In this document: piece after piece, positions 26,382 to 34,079 of the stretch
Layout of the letters: each line of letters opens with the position of its first letter
How positions within the stretch are numbered: the first letter of the stretch is position 1
Assembly: GCF_007992435.1 (NCBI RefSeq)
Contig: NZ_BKAG01000011.1
Location: forward strand, 1-64,000
Origin: Prosthecobacter gellanilyticus
Lineage (GTDB): Bacteria > Verrucomicrobiota > Verrucomicrobiia > Verrucomicrobiales > Verrucomicrobiaceae
Reading direction: 5' to 3'
Length of the DNA: 64,000 nt
Position numbers and translations under genes: made by a program
Notes under the pieces: generated by a model
The model's input: the letters and a program-made list of their open reading frames with translations, nothing else
Told to the model about the DNA's origin: nothing
The model's database searches: none

Positions 26382-27515
26382 TTAGGGGTTCAGCTTCCAG
26401 GTGGCCTGACGCAGCACAGCCAGCTTGGGCTCCTTCATGCTTTCATACCAGACGGTGAGCAGTGTCCCGTCAGTCATCTCGACCGTGCTCGGATAGCCGA
26501 GGTCACCGCCCTTGCCGTCACCGGAGATGATGATGGGCTCGCCCCAGGTTTTACCATTGTCCGTGCTGATGCGTGCTTGATTGCCAAAGGGCGCGCGGCG
26601 GTGGCCATACGTCATCACAAGGCGACCATCACGCAGCTTCAGCAGATGTGATGGCAGACCAAAAGTGATCGCATGCGGCTCGCTCCAGGTCTTGCCGCCA
26701 TCTTTGGATTCACTCTGCAGCGTCCCGCCTTTGTCGGCAGTGTTGTGATTGCGGATCTGCGCGATGAGTGTGCCATCCGCCGCCTCGACAGCATGGAGCT
26801 CATGATAGCTCTCACCTGCATCATCACCTTTGCGCGCCGGGATCTCCGCCAGCCATTGCCAGGTGAGTCCATCGTCCTTGGATTCGCACACGCCGATCTT
26901 GCGTTCTTTCGTCCAAAGCTGCTTGCCAGCATAGAGGAGACGTCCGTCCTTGAGCTGGATGGGACCATGCGGGCTGTTCACGATCGTCGGGATCTGGGGT
27001 GACCAGCTCTTGCCACCATCCGTGGAGCGAATGACCCACTGCCCAAGTTCAGCTTTGCGTTCTTCATCATTGAGGCGCGCATGCGCTGCCTGCCAAGCGG
27101 CCAGCTTGCCCTCGGCAATGAAGTGGGATTTCTTCTTGCCTTCAGTCTGCTCCTTCAGAAAGGGCTCATAAGCCAGTGAGGTGAAGGTCGAGACGATCAA
27201 TGTTCCCTTGCTCGTCTCCAGCACACCGGAGTCACGATCATCCGTCGCGCTGTCCAGCAGCACACGTGGCCAGGTCCAGGTCTTACCATCATCGCGCGAG
27301 GTCATCGCATGCACTTGGCCAAAGGGGCATACATGCGCGTCGCGTCCACCCGACCACGTCACCCACAACTCGCCATTCGCACGACGTGCGACCGTGGGCC
27401 AGCCATGATAATATTCGGGCTGCTGGCTGATGACCTTGGTTTCAATGACAGTGCCAGTCTCAGCGGAGAGTGAGGTGCAGAGTGTGAGGAGAAAGAGAGG
27501 AAGAAGTGGCTTCAT
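26382..27515 (-). CDS. Exported sialidase-fold (BNR/Asp-box) protein
   Basis: A 377-residue protein with signal peptide MKPLLPLFLLTLCTSLSAE. It carries five Asp boxes (SRDDGKTW, STDGGKSW, SKDDGLTW, SKDGGKTW, STDNGKTW), spaced as in six-bladed sialidase propellers, and an Asp-rich loop DSATDDRDSG after the first. Bacterial exo-sialidases of this size exist, but the typical FRIP arginine is not obvious (the equivalent region reads YHGWPTVARRANG). The ATG is preceded by CCCCCCCTTTTC with no Shine-Dalgarno. Middle of the 16-gene block. Confidence 0.82.
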   Translation of the reverse strand: MKPLLPLFLLTLCTSLSAETGTVIETKVISQQPEYYHGWPTVARRANGELWVTWSGGRDAHVCPFGQVHAMTSRDDGKTWTWPRVLLDSATDDRDSGVLETSKGTLIVSTFTSLAYEPFLKEQTEGKKKSHFIAEGKLAAWQAAHARLNDEERKAELGQWVIRSTDGGKSWSPQIPTIVNSPHGPIQLKDGRLLYAGKQLWTKERKIGVCESKDDGLTWQWLAEIPARKGDDAGESYHELHAVEAADGTLIAQIRNHNTADKGGTLQSESKDGGKTWSEPHAITFGLPSHLLKLRDGRLVMTYGHRRAPFGNQARISTDNGKTWGEPIIISGDGKGGDLGYPSTVEMTDGTLLTVWYESMKEPKLAVLRQATWKLNP

Positions 27516-27553
27516 GAAAAGGGGGGGATGATCAAAAGTGGTTAGAATAGGGT

Positions 27554-28942
27554 TCAGTCCGCAAAGCGGAGCGCATACAGATCCGCATCCTTCATCTTGA
27601 TGCGGAGGCTGATGGTCTGGTCCTTGAGTTTGGAGACATCCAGGGCCGGCACGTCAAAGTCATCTCCATAGAGCTCAGGCATGGTGGCGAGGACTTTGCC
27701 GGACTCGTCCAGCGCCTCGATCTGGATGCTGCCTGCCGCTGAAGTGGAGTAGTTGATGGCCACTTTGCTGCCACTGCACTTGATCGGGTGGGTTGTAAAC
27801 TCACCGCCCTTGGCGTCGGCATGCATGGAGGCAAAGCCCTGCTTTCTCACGGCAATGCGACGGATGCGATGATCGGCGTGACGATAGTGCTCGCTGATAT
27901 AGAGCGACCACTCACCCTCGCCAGTGACCACGATGCCATTAGCCGTCATGTTATTGCGGTCCGTCCAGTTCTTGAGATCTGGACCAGGGCGCACCCAGGC
28001 CTCGAGGAACGGACGATCCCATTTCACCCCATCCCGGCTGGACATGAAGACCGCGTCACTCACCCCCGGCCCTTCATGCTCCGGCACCTTCTTGCGAGTG
28101 GTGATGAAGCGCTTTGGAAAAGAGAGGAATAAATGCGGCGCCGTGGGGCAGGGCACCGTGGCCGAAGTATAAAAATGCTCCATCGGCACGCCCTCGGCAT
28201 ACTGATGGGGCACACCATCGCTCCATCCGAGGAAGTCATTGGAAGTGCTGCTCTGCACCGCGCGCACTTTGTTGCTGAAGATGCGGCTGAAGCAGACGTA
28301 GCGGCTTCTCAGATTGTCGTAGAAGGCGAGGTTCTGTGAATCGAAGGCGCCCTTCGTCATCACCGGCACATCCTTGATCTTCTTCCACTGAATACCGTCT
28401 GCGGAGGCAAAGGCATACAGGCCGCCGGGTGTCTCGCCCTGATGCCAGTTCTTGCCCGGCTGCTTCACACCACCCAGCGCCTTGTAGCGCTCTTCCGGCT
28501 TCGTGTTGGGATTGGTATCGAGAAACGGCGAGAAGTTATGCGCCTCCACTCCGCGCCAGATCACATTGTTATCCTTCGTGCCACCGGCCTCGATGATGCG
28601 CAGCTTCGGCCGCGTGAAGTGAATGCCATCATCACTCTCGACGACGCAGGTCACCTGATCATCCGAGTGATCAGATCCACCTGATGAACCACGATAATAG
28701 AGACGCACCTTCTTGCCGTCCTGGATGGCGGTGAAGTAGGCGCAGGTCTTGCCTTCCCACGGTTGATCCGTGGCCAGCACGATCTCCTTTTTGATCGGAT
28801 CATGCAGCTTCAGCGCGACTCCGGTTTTCTGGGCGACGAGATACTCATCGACGAAAAGTTCCCAGCGTGAGCCGATGTGCAATGGGTCCGCCGAATAGAG
28901 TGTCGGGGCCACAAAGAGAAGAGGAAGGAAGGTGAGCTTCAT
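27554..28942 (-). CDS. Exported GH32/GH43-like beta-propeller protein (paralogue 6 of 7)
   Basis: A 462-residue protein with signal peptide MKLTFLPLLFVAPTLYSA. The mature N-terminus SRWELFVDEYLVAQKTG marks the same subfamily as paralogues 3 and 7. Propeller segments include KVRLYYRGSSGG, TCVVESDDGIHFTRPKL, AFDSQNLAFYDNLRSRYVCF and SSRDGVKWDRPFLEA. The C-terminal beta-sandwich (IQIEALDESGKVLATM) ends in DADLYALRF. It sits 11 bases downstream of paralogue 7, consistent with tandem duplication. Activity unknown; a glycoside hydrolase-like role outside the cytoplasm is inferred. Confidence 0.8.
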   Translation of the reverse strand: MKLTFLPLLFVAPTLYSADPLHIGSRWELFVDEYLVAQKTGVALKLHDPIKKEIVLATDQPWEGKTCAYFTAIQDGKKVRLYYRGSSGGSDHSDDQVTCVVESDDGIHFTRPKLRIIEAGGTKDNNVIWRGVEAHNFSPFLDTNPNTKPEERYKALGGVKQPGKNWHQGETPGGLYAFASADGIQWKKIKDVPVMTKGAFDSQNLAFYDNLRSRYVCFSRIFSNKVRAVQSSTSNDFLGWSDGVPHQYAEGVPMEHFYTSATVPCPTAPHLFLSFPKRFITTRKKVPEHEGPGVSDAVFMSSRDGVKWDRPFLEAWVRPGPDLKNWTDRNNMTANGIVVTGEGEWSLYISEHYRHADHRIRRIAVRKQGFASMHADAKGGEFTTHPIKCSGSKVAINYSTSAAGSIQIEALDESGKVLATMPELYGDDFDVPALDVSKLKDQTISLRIKMKDADLYALRFAD

Positions 28943-28953
28943 GAAGGGGGAAA

Positions 28954-30489
28954 TCAGTTGTCGGTGAAACGGAAAGAGTAGAGGTCAGCGTCCTTGAGCA
29001 CGAACCGAAGGCGGACAGGCTTGCCGGTCAGAGCACTAACATCAGCGCCGCTCTTCCACGTCACCACGCGCTCGATGGAATCTCCAAACTGAGCTTCGGC
29101 ATCCGTGAGGGTAAATCCAGGGGCGGCCTTACCCTCTGCATCCTGAATCTCGACCTCGATACCGCCCGCGGCTGAACTAGCAAAATTGAGCGTGAGCTTG
29201 CTGCCCTTGAAATGGAAAGGCTTCGTGATGATCTCGCCGCCCTTCATCGGTGCATGAATGGACACGAAGCCATCCAGACGCAGCGTGTAACGGCGCAGCG
29301 CGCTGCTCGTTCCGGTCCAGTAGCTCTCCGTTGCGTAGAGTGAAAGTTCGTTCGGCGCGCCAGGCATGGCTGACTTTGTCTCCACCGGATGCCAGGCGAT
29401 GTATTGGTGCCCGTAGTTCCAGGTGCCTCCACGCTCGATGCCCGGTGGCAGGAAGGCTTCATTCCAGCGCTTGAACTTGACGCCATCACGACTGCTCATG
29501 AAAAGCCCCTCGGTAATGGCATTGCCATAGCGAGGAGTGGTCTTGGTCCGCCATTCGCGGTTCTCGGCTTCTGGCAGGGCCTTCATGGAGGCTCCAGGGG
29601 CACGTTCGACATAGCGGGTCGGAAAGCCGATGAGCACATGCGGCGCACGATGATAGGGCTTCACCTGATTGGTATACAGATGCTCCACCGGCGAGTCCTC
29701 ATAGGTCACATCCGCTTGATTCTCCCAATGCAGAAAGTCCTTCGAGGTCGCCGTGCGAATGGCGCGGAATCCGCTCGGCTTCCAGTTCTTCTCATCGGTC
29801 ACGCCTCCAGTGAAAATTCGCCAGTAGGCACGATACTCTCCACGCTCGGCATCCCAGAAAGCCAGGTTCTGTGAATCAAAGGCACCGGCGGTGATCACCG
29901 GCGTGTCAGACATCGGCGACCAGTGCACCCCATCCGGAGATTTCAGCGCGAGCAGACCCTTTGGGGTATGAGATCGCACCAGCGCTTTGTATTTCGCATC
30001 CGCTGTGGCCGCAGGATTTTCATCTTTGAAGACGGCAGGATGTCCGCCATCCGGCTTTGTCTTTCCCATCATGCCGTCAGGAATGACAATGTTGTTCGCC
30101 TTTGATCCCTTGAACTCATGCAGCCCGAGTTCGGGTTTTCGCCAGTGGATGCCGTCATCACTTTCCGCATAGCAGCAAAACAGCGGATGCTCGTTCGTGC
30201 TCACCTTTCCCGGCGTCACCGTGAGCTGCCAGGCCTTGTAGTACATGCGATACAGGTCCCCGTCTTGAAACATGCTGTGATAGCCGCTGCCACTGCCTTC
30301 CCACGGTGCATCATGCAGCATCACAATCTCCTGCGGCTGCGGATGATGCAGCCTCTGTTCGGCATCCCCGACGAGTTTGTCGATGAGGTAGTCATCCACA
30401 AACAACTCCCGGCGTGAGCCGATCTGCAGAGGATCAGCAGCCACACTGGCCGACAACGAAAGCAGAAGAGCAAGGAGCGTGAGTTTCAT
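28954..30489 (-). CDS. Exported GH32/GH43-like beta-propeller protein (paralogue 7 of 7)
   Basis: A 511-residue protein with signal peptide MKLTLLALLLSLSASVAA. It has SRRELFVDDYLIDKL at the mature N-terminus, YRMYYKAW, CCYAESDDGIHWRKPELGL, AFDSQNLAFWDAERGEYRAY and SSRDGVKFKRWNEA. The C-terminal module runs VEIQDAEGKAAPGF to DADLYSFRF. It closely resembles paralogue 3, including the shared phrase RAIRTATSKDFL. It is the first propeller gene of the 16-gene block, 18 bases after the Gfo/Idh pair. Confidence 0.8.
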   Translation of the reverse strand: MKLTLLALLLSLSASVAADPLQIGSRRELFVDDYLIDKLVGDAEQRLHHPQPQEIVMLHDAPWEGSGSGYHSMFQDGDLYRMYYKAWQLTVTPGKVSTNEHPLFCCYAESDDGIHWRKPELGLHEFKGSKANNIVIPDGMMGKTKPDGGHPAVFKDENPAATADAKYKALVRSHTPKGLLALKSPDGVHWSPMSDTPVITAGAFDSQNLAFWDAERGEYRAYWRIFTGGVTDEKNWKPSGFRAIRTATSKDFLHWENQADVTYEDSPVEHLYTNQVKPYHRAPHVLIGFPTRYVERAPGASMKALPEAENREWRTKTTPRYGNAITEGLFMSSRDGVKFKRWNEAFLPPGIERGGTWNYGHQYIAWHPVETKSAMPGAPNELSLYATESYWTGTSSALRRYTLRLDGFVSIHAPMKGGEIITKPFHFKGSKLTLNFASSAAGGIEVEIQDAEGKAAPGFTLTDAEAQFGDSIERVVTWKSGADVSALTGKPVRLRFVLKDADLYSFRFTDN

Positions 30490-30507
30490 GGCAGCTTCGG
30501 TGGAAGA

Positions 30508-31455
30508 TCAGATCTCGCTGAGAATGTCTGCGACGTTTACGATGGTGCCCCCTTGCTCGCGGCTGCGGATGCCCGCGATAATGACGGCCATGAGTTCCAC
30601 CGTCTCATCAAAGGGTAGGGGAGGTGTGCCGCTGCGCAGCATGTCAATGAAAGCAACCAGCTGGCCACGGAAGGCGTGATAAGTATCCTTGAGCTTCAGC
30701 GGGAGATCACCCTTCGTGCCATACAGATGAACCGCGCCGAAGCTGCCATACGCATCATGTAGCGCGCCGATGGTCAGCTTCACCCCGCTGCGATGAGTGA
30801 TGTGCATCACATCACCACCTGCATCCATATGCGCCTGCACGGTGAGGAAACCTTGGCCTAACAAAGGTTCCACCGCTTCCAGGGCATGGATGCCATAGCG
30901 CTCCCAGGTCTTGCAAGTGAAGCTGGTGATCCAGCGCAGATCGCCGAGATGCGCGCGCTGCTCGTCATTCAAGCGCATCTCCGGCGCATAGCGCATGCCG
31001 CTGGTGGAGAGGATGATGCTGCCATCACGATGCCACTGCACAAACTGGCGCAGCTCTTCCATCGTGGTGGCCATGGGTTTATCGATGAAGACGGGAATCC
31101 CAGCTTCAATGAAGGGCCGTGCACGGCGCACATGATCGGAACCATCATCCGTGGCGATCACGGCTGCATCCACATGACCGATCACATCCTCAGGATTCGC
31201 CACCACCGTCTCGATCAGGCTCGCGGCGGAGACCTTCGGCGCATCCGCTGGATCATCCGTCCAGATGTGCGTCACACGAGCACCGGGAATGCGCACGGAT
31301 TCCAGCGGTTGCTTGCCCATGTAAACCGGGATGCCGGCATACGGGCACTTGGCCATCTCCGCAGGATTGTAGCCATTGATGATGCCGCTCCAGGAATACG
31401 GATGACCGTTTCCTTCGATCATGCCGAGCATGGCGAGACGCAGTTCCTGGCTCAT
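30508..31455 (-). CDS. Gfo/Idh/MocA-family oxidoreductase
   Basis: A 315-residue cytoplasmic NAD(P)-dependent enzyme. The N-terminal Rossmann half ends with FIDKPMA near residue 120, equivalent to the EKP motif whose Lys helps catalysis in glucose-fructose oxidoreductase and inositol dehydrogenase relatives. A glycine motif near the N-terminus (LGMIEGNGHPYSW) is unusual and lacks the classic GxGxxG. It probably oxidises or reduces a sugar-derived intermediate. It is coupled by an ATGA overlap to the second Gfo/Idh gene upstream, suggesting they act in succession or as a pair. Confidence 0.85.
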   Translation of the reverse strand: MSQELRLAMLGMIEGNGHPYSWSGIINGYNPAEMAKCPYAGIPVYMGKQPLESVRIPGARVTHIWTDDPADAPKVSAASLIETVVANPEDVIGHVDAAVIATDDGSDHVRRARPFIEAGIPVFIDKPMATTMEELRQFVQWHRDGSIILSTSGMRYAPEMRLNDEQRAHLGDLRWITSFTCKTWERYGIHALEAVEPLLGQGFLTVQAHMDAGGDVMHITHRSGVKLTIGALHDAYGSFGAVHLYGTKGDLPLKLKDTYHAFRGQLVAFIDMLRSGTPPLPFDETVELMAVIIAGIRSREQGGTIVNVADILSEI

Positions 31456-32441
31456 ACGATCTCCACGGCTGCGCCACTGGCTGCAGACTGCAGCGCGGCT
31501 TGGTTGAACTTCAGTGTCTGCACACCTTCGTCAAAGGTGGCGAGCGATGTGGGCTTGCCTTCGATGCCATTGATGAAGTCATTCGCCTGGGCGATGAAGA
31601 GATCATCCCGCTCCATTGGCGGAGTGGCCTTCCAGGTCCAGTCATCCTCACCATGTCTCATGAAGCCCCAACGCCGCGCATGAAGCTCGATCTTCACACT
31701 GCCACGCTCACAGCCGACATAAAAGGTGGTTTCATTCTGCGCCTGGAACTGGTTCATGGAAAAGCTGGCCAGCACATGACCATGACGCGCGCTGACATTG
31801 ACGGTGTCCTCCACGCTCACACCTTCGAGCATTTGATGCGCGGCATCACAGTAGAGGCGTGTGCACGGCCCGATGATCCATTCCATGGCATTCGCCAGAT
31901 GGGTCAGCGCATCCTGGATCGCCCCGCCGCCGCTCTCATGCCGCGCATAGTAGATTTCGCGATAGGCAGGACGGAAGGACGGGAAGTGCTGTCCGGAGAC
32001 AACGCTCGCCTGCAGGATGCGGCCGAGTTGTGCTTGTTTCAAAAACTCCCGCGCCTCAGCCACCCAGGGGATGGAATGATACACATACGCCACGGCGACA
32101 AAGCGGCCTGATTCAGCGATCGTCGCTTGGGTGTCGGGCACCAGACTCATGTCGATCGCCAGCGGCTTTTCGATGAACACATTCAGTCCGGCGCGCAGCA
32201 GCTTCATGGTCATCGGCAGGTGCAGATGAGCTGGGGTGCAGACGATTGCCGCATCAAACTTTCCTTCCGCCAAAGCCGTGTCCAGCGAGGCAAAGGTGGC
32301 CGCTCCATAGCGCTCCTTCATGTTCGTGAGAAGTGTGGGATTGCTGTCACACGCAGTGACAATACAACGTCCCGTTTTTTGAAAGCAGCGAAGGTGACGT
32401 TCGCCAATGCTGCCGCAGCCGATGATCAATACAGAGTGCAT
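31452..32441 (-). CDS. Gfo/Idh/MocA-family oxidoreductase
   Basis: A 329-residue enzyme with a clear Rossmann motif LIIGCGSIGERHLRCF at the N-terminus and the catalytic motif FIEKPLA near residue 95. The C-terminal alpha/beta domain includes ESGGGAIQDALTH, with the His typical of the family. The ATG at 32441 is preferred to an in-frame TTG at 32459. It is the first gene of the 16-gene block. A long imperfect palindrome lies 17 bases upstream of its start codon, a likely regulatory site. Its substrate is unknown. Confidence 0.88.
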   Translation of the reverse strand: MHSVLIIGCGSIGERHLRCFQKTGRCIVTACDSNPTLLTNMKERYGAATFASLDTALAEGKFDAAIVCTPAHLHLPMTMKLLRAGLNVFIEKPLAIDMSLVPDTQATIAESGRFVAVAYVYHSIPWVAEAREFLKQAQLGRILQASVVSGQHFPSFRPAYREIYYARHESGGGAIQDALTHLANAMEWIIGPCTRLYCDAAHQMLEGVSVEDTVNVSARHGHVLASFSMNQFQAQNETTFYVGCERGSVKIELHARRWGFMRHGEDDWTWKATPPMERDDLFIAQANDFINGIEGKPTSLATFDEGVQTLKFNQAALQSAASGAAVEIV

Positions 32442-32457
32442 GAAGGTTGCGGCATTC

Positions 32458-32490
32458 AAACGTGTTTTGCAGGGCTGCTAAAGCACGTTT
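32458..32490 (-). promoter_or_regulatory. Long imperfect palindrome upstream of the 16-gene block
   Basis: Left arm AAACGTGTTTTGCAG and right arm CTGCTAAAGCACGTTT pair with one mismatch and one bulged base around a 2-base centre. It lies 17 bases upstream of the first Gfo/Idh start codon. No T-tract follows on the minus strand (the sequence continues TTTGAATGCC), so an operator is more likely than a terminator of the upstream MFS gene. No regulator gene is in the window. Confidence 0.4.
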
Positions 32491-32549
32491 CCTTTGGTTA
32501 CAATCCGTGACCAGATGCACCAAGCCACCTTCATGCACGTTTGCGCGGG

Positions 32550-33701
32550 CTATTTTTTCAAGATCATCACGGCTGCAGCCACTCCCAGGAGCACGGTGAT
32601 CATCCAGACCATGTCCGGTGATGCATCGAAGAGATGCAGCGCTCCCACGGCACTGACGATGCCTCCGAGGCCCCAGCACAGGCTGAGAAATCCGGAGTAG
32701 CGACCCCGCATGTCATCCGGCGCCATGCTCGCCGCATAGGCCTGCTGACGTGAGAAGGCAAACATCTCACCCACCGTGAAGACGACCATCATGGCAAAAA
32801 ACATCGGCAACCCCGGCCTGCCCATCAGCAGCAGATAGCTGACCCCCATGAGCAGGTAGCCCAGGGACAGCATCATCCGCACCGGCCATGCCCTCGTCTT
32901 CGAGGCTAGCGGCACCTCCATGAGGCAGATCATCACGCCATTCAGTGCCAGTACCGTGCCCGTCCAGTGGGAGGGCAGACCGCTGTGCTCGAAGTGCAGT
33001 GGAAAGGTGCTGCTCGTCTGGCGAAACACCCACGACATAAAGACGCAGGTCACCGCCAGGATGAGGAAGGGCCTGTTGTGCCGGATGGACTGCCACGCGA
33101 CACTCCAGCCCGTCATCTGGGCAGCGGTGCGTTCACCACGCGGCAGATATCTCCACGCGATGAACCCAAAGACCACTGACGTGACTGCATCCACGACAAA
33201 GAGCCCGAAGAAGGAGGACTCTGCCAGCCAGCCCGCGACCGCTGAGCCAAAGGACCAGCCGAGATTGATGGAGAACCGCAGCACCGCATAGCCCATCACT
33301 CTTTGCGATGGAGGCACAAGATCCTGGACGAGCGCGCTGCTGGCGGGAGAACCTGCTTCGCTCATCAGCCCTGTAACCATCGCGATGACGCTGAGCCACC
33401 GCCAGTCATGGGCCTGGGACAGCGCCATCATGCAGATGGCACCCCCAAAGGCGGAGAGCGCGAGCGTGATGTTTCTGCCCAGTCTGTCCGCCAGCCAGCC
33501 GCCGATGAAAGCCGCGCAAAAACTGCCAGCCGAGTAGCCTGCCACTGCCCAGCTTGCCTCGGAAGCACTGTGTCCGCTGCGCGTGATGTACAGCGTGAGG
33601 AAAGGCCAGACGAAAAGTCCGAACCGGTTCACAAACGTGGCACCCACGAGGATCCAGAAGGCCCGTGGCAGCGTGCGCAGTTCGTTGATGAGGGGAGACA
33701 T
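32550..33701 (-). CDS. MFS transporter
   Basis: A 383-residue, 12-helix major facilitator. Helix 1 reads FWILVGATFVNRFGLFVWPFLTLYI, and loop 2-3 has GGWLADRLGRNITL. This resembles MdtH/YajR-like and other drug/metabolite exporters and importers; the substrate is unclear. It lies 108 bases upstream of the Gfo/Idh pair, separated by the long palindrome, so it may be a separate transcript or the head of the island operon. An intrinsic-terminator-like hairpin with a T-tract ends about 11 bases before its start codon, which implies that transcription starts very close to the ATG or that the leader is attenuated. Confidence 0.88.
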   Translation of the reverse strand: MSPLINELRTLPRAFWILVGATFVNRFGLFVWPFLTLYITRSGHSASEASWAVAGYSAGSFCAAFIGGWLADRLGRNITLALSAFGGAICMMALSQAHDWRWLSVIAMVTGLMSEAGSPASSALVQDLVPPSQRVMGYAVLRFSINLGWSFGSAVAGWLAESSFFGLFVVDAVTSVVFGFIAWRYLPRGERTAAQMTGWSVAWQSIRHNRPFLILAVTCVFMSWVFRQTSSTFPLHFEHSGLPSHWTGTVLALNGVMICLMEVPLASKTRAWPVRMMLSLGYLLMGVSYLLLMGRPGLPMFFAMMVVFTVGEMFAFSRQQAYAASMAPDDMRGRYSGFLSLCWGLGGIVSAVGALHLFDASPDMVWMITVLLGVAAAVMILKK

Positions 33702-33711
33702 GATGGGAAAA

Positions 33712-33745
33712 CAAAAAGGCCGGACTCCTGAAGGAAGCCCGGCCT
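33712..33745 (-). terminator. Rho-independent terminator just ahead of the MFS start codon
   Basis: On the minus strand, AGGCCGG...CCGGCCT arms (33717-33723 and 33739-33745) with an inner TCCT/AGGA stem are followed by TTTTTG. It looks like a complete intrinsic terminator for a short transcript from 33780-33960. Its position 11-16 bases upstream of the MFS ATG also allows an attenuator role. Confidence 0.75.
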
Positions 33746-33777
33746 GCGGTTGGGTGAAAATGAGTGGTCAGTTTGGA

Positions 33778-33909
33778 TCAGATCGAGACCACTCGGAGGC
33801 CTGGGCGGGATGCGCGCTTGGTTCGCTTGCCGAGGAGTACGACCATCGGCCACGCCACAAGCACTCCCTGGTGGGAGTAGTCAGCATAGTTGGCGCAGGG
33901 GTTGGTCAT
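33778..33909 (-). CDS. Possible 43-residue small protein
   Basis: The translation is basic at its C-terminal half, with a short hydrophobic stretch (GVLVAWPMVVLLGKRTKR), so a membrane-associated microprotein is conceivable. Its ATG overlaps the stop of an even shorter upstream ORF (MLFDKYSFAASFAA, 33909-33953), which itself has AGGGGGA 8 bases before its ATG; the arrangement resembles a coupled leader. A terminator follows about 33 bases later. I do not recognise it, and nothing but local context supports it. Confidence 0.25.
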   Translation of the reverse strand: MTNPCANYADYSHQGVLVAWPMVVLLGKRTKRASRPGLRVVSI

Positions 33910-33983
33910 CAGGCCGCGAAACTCGCGGCGAACGAATATTTGTCAAACAGCATCTCGTCTTCCCCCTTGGCTAGCCAAAAGCA

Positions 33984-34039
33984 GGTTCAACTTTCGGTTC
34001 GAGACCCGTAACTGCGAACCGAGAACCGCGAACTGTCAT
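33984..34039. repeat. Solo inverted pair of heptamer arrays (GAACCGA family)
   Basis: The right half reads CTGCGAA, CCGAGAA, CCGCGAA, then CTGTCAT. The left half contains the reverse-oriented GGTTCAACTTTCGGTTCGAG. The two halves can pair through TCGGTTCG and CGAACCGA around a central CCCGTAACTG. No gene lies between them, unlike at 60038-60530. It sits about 40 bases upstream of the plus-strand MFS start codon. Confidence 0.65.
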
Positions 34040-34079
34040 CCAACTCACGGTGTCACTGGCGCTCTGAGGGGCGTATGGC

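Larger units (their letters stand above)
33702..34079. other. 378-bp region between two divergent MFS genes
   Basis: It contains, from left to right: an intrinsic-terminator hairpin for minus-strand transcription (33712-33745), a possible 43-codon minus-strand ORF (33778-33909) preceded by a 14-codon ORF (33909-33953) whose ATG follows AGGGGGA, and the solo inverted heptamer repeat at 33984-34039. The plus-strand MFS ribosome site (GAGGGG) lies at the right end. No tRNA-like fold was seen. Confidence 0.55.

Noticed and set aside
12290-27515. Reading the island as a sialic-acid utilisation locus
   Set aside because: Three sialidase-fold proteins and a DapA/NanA-family aldolase suggest it, but FRIP motifs are unclear and no NanE, NanK, NagA or NagB genes are present. 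The enolase-superfamily dehydratase and ACS-type transporter point rather to acid sugars.
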